NCBI GenBank assembly: GCA_017961175.1
Contig: JAGCXV010000022.1
Coordinates: 1-59,318, forward strand
DNA: 59,318 bases
Source of the DNA: Bacteroidales bacterium
Lineage (GTDB): Bacteria; Bacteroidota; Bacteroidia; Bacteroidales; UBA932
Direction: 5' to 3'
The position numbers and the translations under genes were made by a program. The notes under the pieces were generated by a model. That model was not told the origin of the DNA, did not search any database, and worked only from the letters and a program-made list of their open reading frames with translations. The number at the start of each line of letters is the position of its first letter. Position 1 is the first letter of the stretch. Shown piece after piece: positions 56,155 through 59,318 of this stretch.

Positions 56155-56895
56155 TTGACCGAGTTGTGGATCCGGAGCGGTATCGCTGCTGGAGAAGCGG
56201 GAGCGTTTTGCGGCGTTTAGGGCTGCGTTCCTTATGCACTCGTCAGGAACTGAAGCATCGGCGACAACCTGGGCCCTCTGGACATAGCCGTTTTTCCCCA
56301 CATAGATCTGGATCGTGACATCTCCCCCGCCACGGCATTTATAGACCGGAATAGGCAGGGAAAAAGCCCTGCGCCCTTCCAGTATCCAGTAGAGTACCGA
56401 AGGGCCCTTATATGCGGGTGTTTCTTCCTTTTTCTCCTCGTATTTGGCGGCGGAAGGAACTTCATCCACACCGTCTGTCTGGATTTTGGCAGCATCCTTG
56501 ATCCTCTGCTGAAGGTCTTCCGCATCCTTGTAGAGTTTATCCGCGTCCGTGTTGCGGTCGTCCTTGAGCTGGGTGTTTCTTGAAACGGCCACTGCCCGGT
56601 AGGTTGTAACGGGGCGTCCGGCAATCTGGTCTTCCAGCTGGGCCTTGGCGATTGCCTTGATTTCCTCCTGGAGCCTTTCCTCTTCTTCCTGGCGGCTTTT
56701 GGCTATCTGGCCTTCCGAATCGGTGACAAAGGAAATCTCCCCTTTCCTTACGGTGGAAATGGAAACGATCAAAAGTATGATTACGAGAACCAGATGAAAG
56801 ATGATGGTAAGATAAAGACCCGCACGCCGGCTCAGCTTGTCAGATTTGGCGAACCGGTCCAGGTCTTCATCCGATATCATCTTTTTATTCTCCAC
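56128..56895 (-). CDS. TonB-like energy transducer
   Basis: Protein of 255 residues. A cytoplasmic N-terminus of about 25 residues is followed by one membrane helix (GLYLTIIFHLVLVIILLIVS), a charged coiled-coil linker (QEEEERLQEEIKAIAKAQLE) and a C-terminal TonB-type domain (GGDVTIQIYVGKNGYVQRAQ, then IRNAALNAAKRSRF and ITYRFIAQ). TonB proteins pass energy from the ExbBD proton channel to outer-membrane receptors; no exbBD genes are nearby. The linker lacks the usual Pro-rich repeats, so it could serve a special partner. It overlaps the udk gene by 11 nt. Confidence 0.8.
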   Translation of the reverse strand: MENKKMISDEDLDRFAKSDKLSRRAGLYLTIIFHLVLVIILLIVSISTVRKGEISFVTDSEGQIAKSRQEEEERLQEEIKAIAKAQLEDQIAGRPVTTYRAVAVSRNTQLKDDRNTDADKLYKDAEDLQQRIKDAAKIQTDGVDEVPSAAKYEEKKEETPAYKGPSVLYWILEGRRAFSLPIPVYKCRGGGDVTIQIYVGKNGYVQRAQVVADASVPDECIRNAALNAAKRSRFSSSDTAPDPQLGQITYRFIAQ

Positions 56896-57508
56896 GTGTC
56901 AGCAGAGCCTTTTCTATTGTCGCGATAATGATGCTGATAGCTACCCTGTTATGGCCGCCCTGAGGAACTATGATGTCTGCATACCTCTTGCTCGGCTCGA
57001 TGAACTGAAGGTGCATCGGCTTTACGGTCTCCTGATAGCGCTTGAGTACCTGCTGGATGGTCTTGCCGCGCTCTTCGATGTCTCTCTGGATAACCCTTCC
57101 GAGGCGGTCGTCGGCATCAGCATCGACGAAGATGGAGATATCGAACAACTTTCTCAGCTCTTCATTTGTAAAGACCAGAATACCCTCAACGATGATGATG
57201 GTGGCCGGCTCCACGTGAACTGTCTCAGTGGTTGAACGCGAGCAGGTTATGTAGGAATAAACCGGAGACTCGATTGCCTGTCCGTTGCGGAGTTTCTTAA
57301 GGTCCGACACCAGAAGTTCCCAGTCTATGGAGTTAGGATGGTCGAAGTTGTTTGCCGCCTTCTGCTCCGGAGTCAGATGGCTGCTGTCCTTGTAGTAGGA
57401 ATCCTGGGAGATTACCGCTACGTCTTCATCCTTGAGGAGGTTCTTGATCTTTCTTACGACCGTTGTCTTGCCGGATCCAGTTCCGCCGGCTATTCCTATG
57501 ATCAGCAT
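56885..57508 (-). CDS. udk: Uridine/cytidine kinase
   Basis: Pyrimidine salvage kinase of 207 residues that phosphorylates uridine and cytidine. The P-loop is GIAGGTGSGKTTVVRKI; substrate-binding blocks are VISQDSYYKDSSHL, NFDHPNSIDWELL and PVYSYITCSRS; the lid region reads RVIQRDIEERGKTIQQVL. All match Udk closely. Its stop overlaps the TonB-like start by 11 nt, and asnS lies 27 nt upstream in the same direction. Confidence 0.96.
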   Translation of the reverse strand: MLIIGIAGGTGSGKTTVVRKIKNLLKDEDVAVISQDSYYKDSSHLTPEQKAANNFDHPNSIDWELLVSDLKKLRNGQAIESPVYSYITCSRSTTETVHVEPATIIIVEGILVFTNEELRKLFDISIFVDADADDRLGRVIQRDIEERGKTIQQVLKRYQETVKPMHLQFIEPSKRYADIIVPQGGHNRVAISIIIATIEKALLTRGE

Positions 57509-57535
57509 ACGTATGTTGTTTTAGTATTTGTTCTT

Positions 57536-58933
57536 TTAAAACTCAGCGTTTTTCGGAGTTCTAGGGAACGGAATCACATCGCGGATGTTCTGCATACCGG
57601 TGACAAACAGAAGCAGGCGCTCGAATCCCAGTCCGAATCCGGCGTGAGGGCAGGTTCCCCACCTTCTGGTATCAAGATACCACCAGAGATTCTTAGTGTC
57701 CATGTTGAGTTCGTTGATGCGGACCATGATCTTCTCGTATGAAGACTCTCTTTCGCTTCCTCCGATGATTTCTCCGATCTTCGGGAAGAGAACGTCCATT
57801 CCGCGGACAGTCTTGCCGTCTTCGTTCTGCTTCATGTAGAAGGCCTTGATCTCCTTAGGGAAATCGGTGAGGATAACAGGCTTTCCGAAATGCTTTTCAA
57901 CGAGGAATCTCTCGTGCTCGCTCTGGAGGTCGGTACCCCAGTGAACAGGGAACTCGAACTTCTCGCCGCTCTTTTCCAGGATATCCACAGCCTCGGTATA
58001 AGTCACTCTCTGGAAGGTAATTCCAACCACACTCTTCAGGCGCTCGATCAACCCCTTGTCGAACATATCGTTGAGGAACTGGAGGTCTTCCGCACAGTTG
58101 TCCAGAGCATACTGAACGAGATATTTTATGAAGTCCTCGGCGAGTTCCATATTGTCGAAGTTGTCATAGAAAGCCATCTCAGGCTCGATCATCCAGAACT
58201 CTGCAAGGTGACGCGGAGTGTTGGAGTTTTCTGCCCTGAATGTAGGACCGAAAGTGTAGATCTTGCCAAGGGCGGTTGCTCCGAGCTCGCCTTCCAGCTG
58301 GCCGCTTACGGTAAGGGCGGTCTGCTTGCCGAAGAAGTCTGTGGTGAAGTCTACCTCGCCTGTTTCCTTGTCCAGAGGAATGTTCTTGAGGTCCATGGTA
58401 GTAACCTGGAACATCTCTCCCGCACCCTCGCAGTCGCTCTCCGTAATCAGCGGAGTATGAAGGTAGAAGAAGCCGTGCTCGTTAAAGTATTTGTGGATGG
58501 CGAAAGCCATGGCGTTACGGATTCTCATCACGCATCCGAAGGTGTTGGTCCTCATCCTGATGTGCGCTATCTCGCGGAGGAATTCCATTGAATGGCCCTT
58601 CTTCTGGAGAGGATAGTCTGCAGGATCAGCCTTGCCGTAAACCTCTATGCTGTCTGCCTGGACTTCCACGCTCTGGCCTTTTCCCATACTCTCCACCAGC
58701 TGTCCCTTAACGCAGAGGCAGGCTCCTGTGGTAACGTCCTTAAGCTGGTCTTCGGTAAACTTGTCCCCGGCGCAGACAATCTGCATGTTGCGGATTGTGC
58801 TGCCGTCGTTGAGGGCGATGAAGCTAACGTTCTTGTTGCCTCTCTTGGTCCTTACCCAACCCTTGACAATTACCTCTGAGCCAGGCTGCTGGCTGAAAAG
58901 TTCCTTTATGCTTTTACGTGTAAATTCTCCCAT
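57536..58933 (-). CDS. asnS: Asparaginyl-tRNA synthetase
   Basis: Class II aminoacyl-tRNA synthetase of 465 residues. The N-terminal OB-fold ([20 protein letters not shown]) binds the anticodon. Motif 1 is in [20 protein letters not shown], motif 2 in [20 protein letters not shown], and motif 3 at the end in [34 protein letters not shown] marks it as AsnRS rather than AspRS. It lies 25 nt after the small membrane peptide gene and 27 nt before udk, all leftward. Confidence 0.97.
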   Translation of the reverse strand: MGEFTRKSIKELFSQQPGSEVIVKGWVRTKRGNKNVSFIALNDGSTIRNMQIVCAGDKFTEDQLKDVTTGACLCVKGQLVESMGKGQSVEVQADSIEVYGKADPADYPLQKKGHSMEFLREIAHIRMRTNTFGCVMRIRNAMAFAIHKYFNEHGFFYLHTPLITESDCEGAGEMFQVTTMDLKNIPLDKETGEVDFTTDFFGKQTALTVSGQLEGELGATALGKIYTFGPTFRAENSNTPRHLAEFWMIEPEMAFYDNFDNMELAEDFIKYLVQYALDNCAEDLQFLNDMFDKGLIERLKSVVGITFQRVTYTEAVDILEKSGEKFEFPVHWGTDLQSEHERFLVEKHFGKPVILTDFPKEIKAFYMKQNEDGKTVRGMDVLFPKIGEIIGGSERESSYEKIMVRINELNMDTKNLWWYLDTRRWGTCPHAGFGLGFERLLLFVTGMQNIRDVIPFPRTPKNAEF

Positions 58934-58958
58934 AATAAATTCTCTTATATATCAACTG

Positions 58959-59084
58959 TTATTCTTTCTTTTTTCTTCTTTTAAATAACCCTAATGCAGA
59001 CTTACCGGTTATCTTTTCATAAGCATCCATTATACCGGCAACTGCTCCAATAGCAAGACATGTAATCCAACTGAAAGCAGACAT
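58959..59084 (-). CDS. Small membrane protein, 41 residues, unknown function
   Basis: Reading leftward from ATG 59084: MSAFSWITCLAIGAVAGIMD then a short polar part and a basic tail (LFKRRKKKE). One hydrophobic helix (ITCLAIGAVAGIM) and a strongly basic end suggest a small inner-membrane protein with its C-terminus in the cytoplasm. The start lies 2 nt after the stop of the SGNH hydrolase gene, as in an operon. The stretch is AT-rich. Family not recognised; a short chance frame cannot be ruled out, but the operon spacing supports it. Confidence 0.5.
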   Translation of the reverse strand: MSAFSWITCLAIGAVAGIMDAYEKITGKSALGLFKRRKKKE

Positions 59085-59086
59085 TT

Positions 59087-59318
59087 CTATTTGACATATT
59101 TGCGTATAGCGTCTGCCCAGATCTTGTAGCCTTCCTGGGTAATGTGCAGGCCGTCCCTTGTAATCTCTGGCCTGAGAACCTGCTCGGAAGCCGGAAGGGC
59201 CAGGTCTGCAGGACCGTTGGTCAGCATCAGAGGATAGAGGTTGATGAAAGTGACCTTCTCCTCCTTTGCCATCTTCTCCAGCTTGGCGTTTATCTCCGAG
59301 AACATTGCGGTCTTGCCG
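59087..59318 (-). CDS. SGNH/GDSL hydrolase, C-terminal part only
   Basis: The last 76 residues of an SGNH-type esterase; the frame is open to the window edge, so the rest lies beyond it. The fourth family block is present in ITRDGLHITQEGYKIWADAI, whose Asp and His (DGLH) belong to the catalytic triad. Block I with the nucleophilic Ser is outside the window. Secreted SGNH enzymes often remove acetyl or other acyl groups from glycans; the substrate here cannot be told. The 41-residue peptide gene follows after 2 nt. Confidence 0.85.
   Translation of the reverse strand, partial: GKTAMFSEINAKLEKMAKEEKVTFINLYPLMLTNGPADLALPASEQVLRPEITRDGLHITQEGYKIWADAIRKYVK

Overview
The window is a chromosomal segment from a member of the Bacteroidota, most likely a Bacteroidales species. 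The signs are the Bacteroidota-type -7 promoter motif TAnnTTTG in front of many genes, the DUF4783 protein, the rSAM/lipoprotein pair, many small secreted lipoproteins, a meso-diaminopimelate type MurE, and few clear Shine-Dalgarno sites. I cannot name a genus. Most of the window is dense housekeeping DNA with balanced to slightly GC-rich codon use. No tRNA, rRNA, IS element, prophage or CRISPR array was seen.

Layout. 1-9 kb: an operon rlmH, giant NtrY-like histidine kinase, MalY-like aminotransferase (the last cut by the window edge); a DUF4783 protein; an operon cmk plus an NtrC-like regulator without a DNA-binding domain; then ispH and efp. 9-17.7 kb: secreted and membrane proteins (transglutaminase-like lipoprotein, two tandem paralogues, zinc-ribbon membrane protein, glycosyltransferase, DUF805 protein, CAT-like acyltransferase, lipoproteins), an O-methyltransferase and an M16 peptidase. 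17.7-20.5 kb: dnaX and lptB. 20.6-36.2 kb: a complete dcw (division and cell wall) operon in the order mraZ, rsmH, ftsL-like, ftsI, murE, mraY, murD, ftsW, murG-murC (fused into one protein), ftsQ, ftsA, ftsZ, followed by gltX. An array of GTGGGA repeats with 10-bp period just upstream of its promoter looks like the MraZ operator. The operon supplies lipid II synthesis and septal wall assembly; murF, murB and ddl are not in it.

36-42 kb: a GNAT acetyltransferase, NhaA antiporter, an LEA-like secreted protein and a class A acid phosphatase. 41.5-47.3 kb is an accessory patch, visibly richer in AT: a DUF2442-HTH protein, a C_GCAxxG_C_C protein, a 2H phosphoesterase, a nuclease-helicase (DUF2075), a lipoprotein, and a DUF1016/YhcG nuclease. 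The DUF1016 gene carries a perfect 39-nt palindrome in frame. Two more palindromes with the same CAA(G/C)TTG centre follow it, then a self-contained unit for a 24-residue peptide.

47.3-59.3 kb: a flavodoxin-like lipoprotein, a small lipoprotein and a large RING-like protein with a structured leader; an AI-2E family permease divergent from the radical SAM/lipoprotein pair; a lipoprotein with 23 cysteines in KPEC-type repeats; galE; a TonB-like protein, udk, asnS, a 41-residue membrane peptide, and the end of an SGNH hydrolase. The items I rate most worth following are the core-sharing palindromes, the rSAM/lipoprotein pair with its Cys-rich neighbour, the MurG-MurC fusion, and the regulator with an altered GAFTGA loop.
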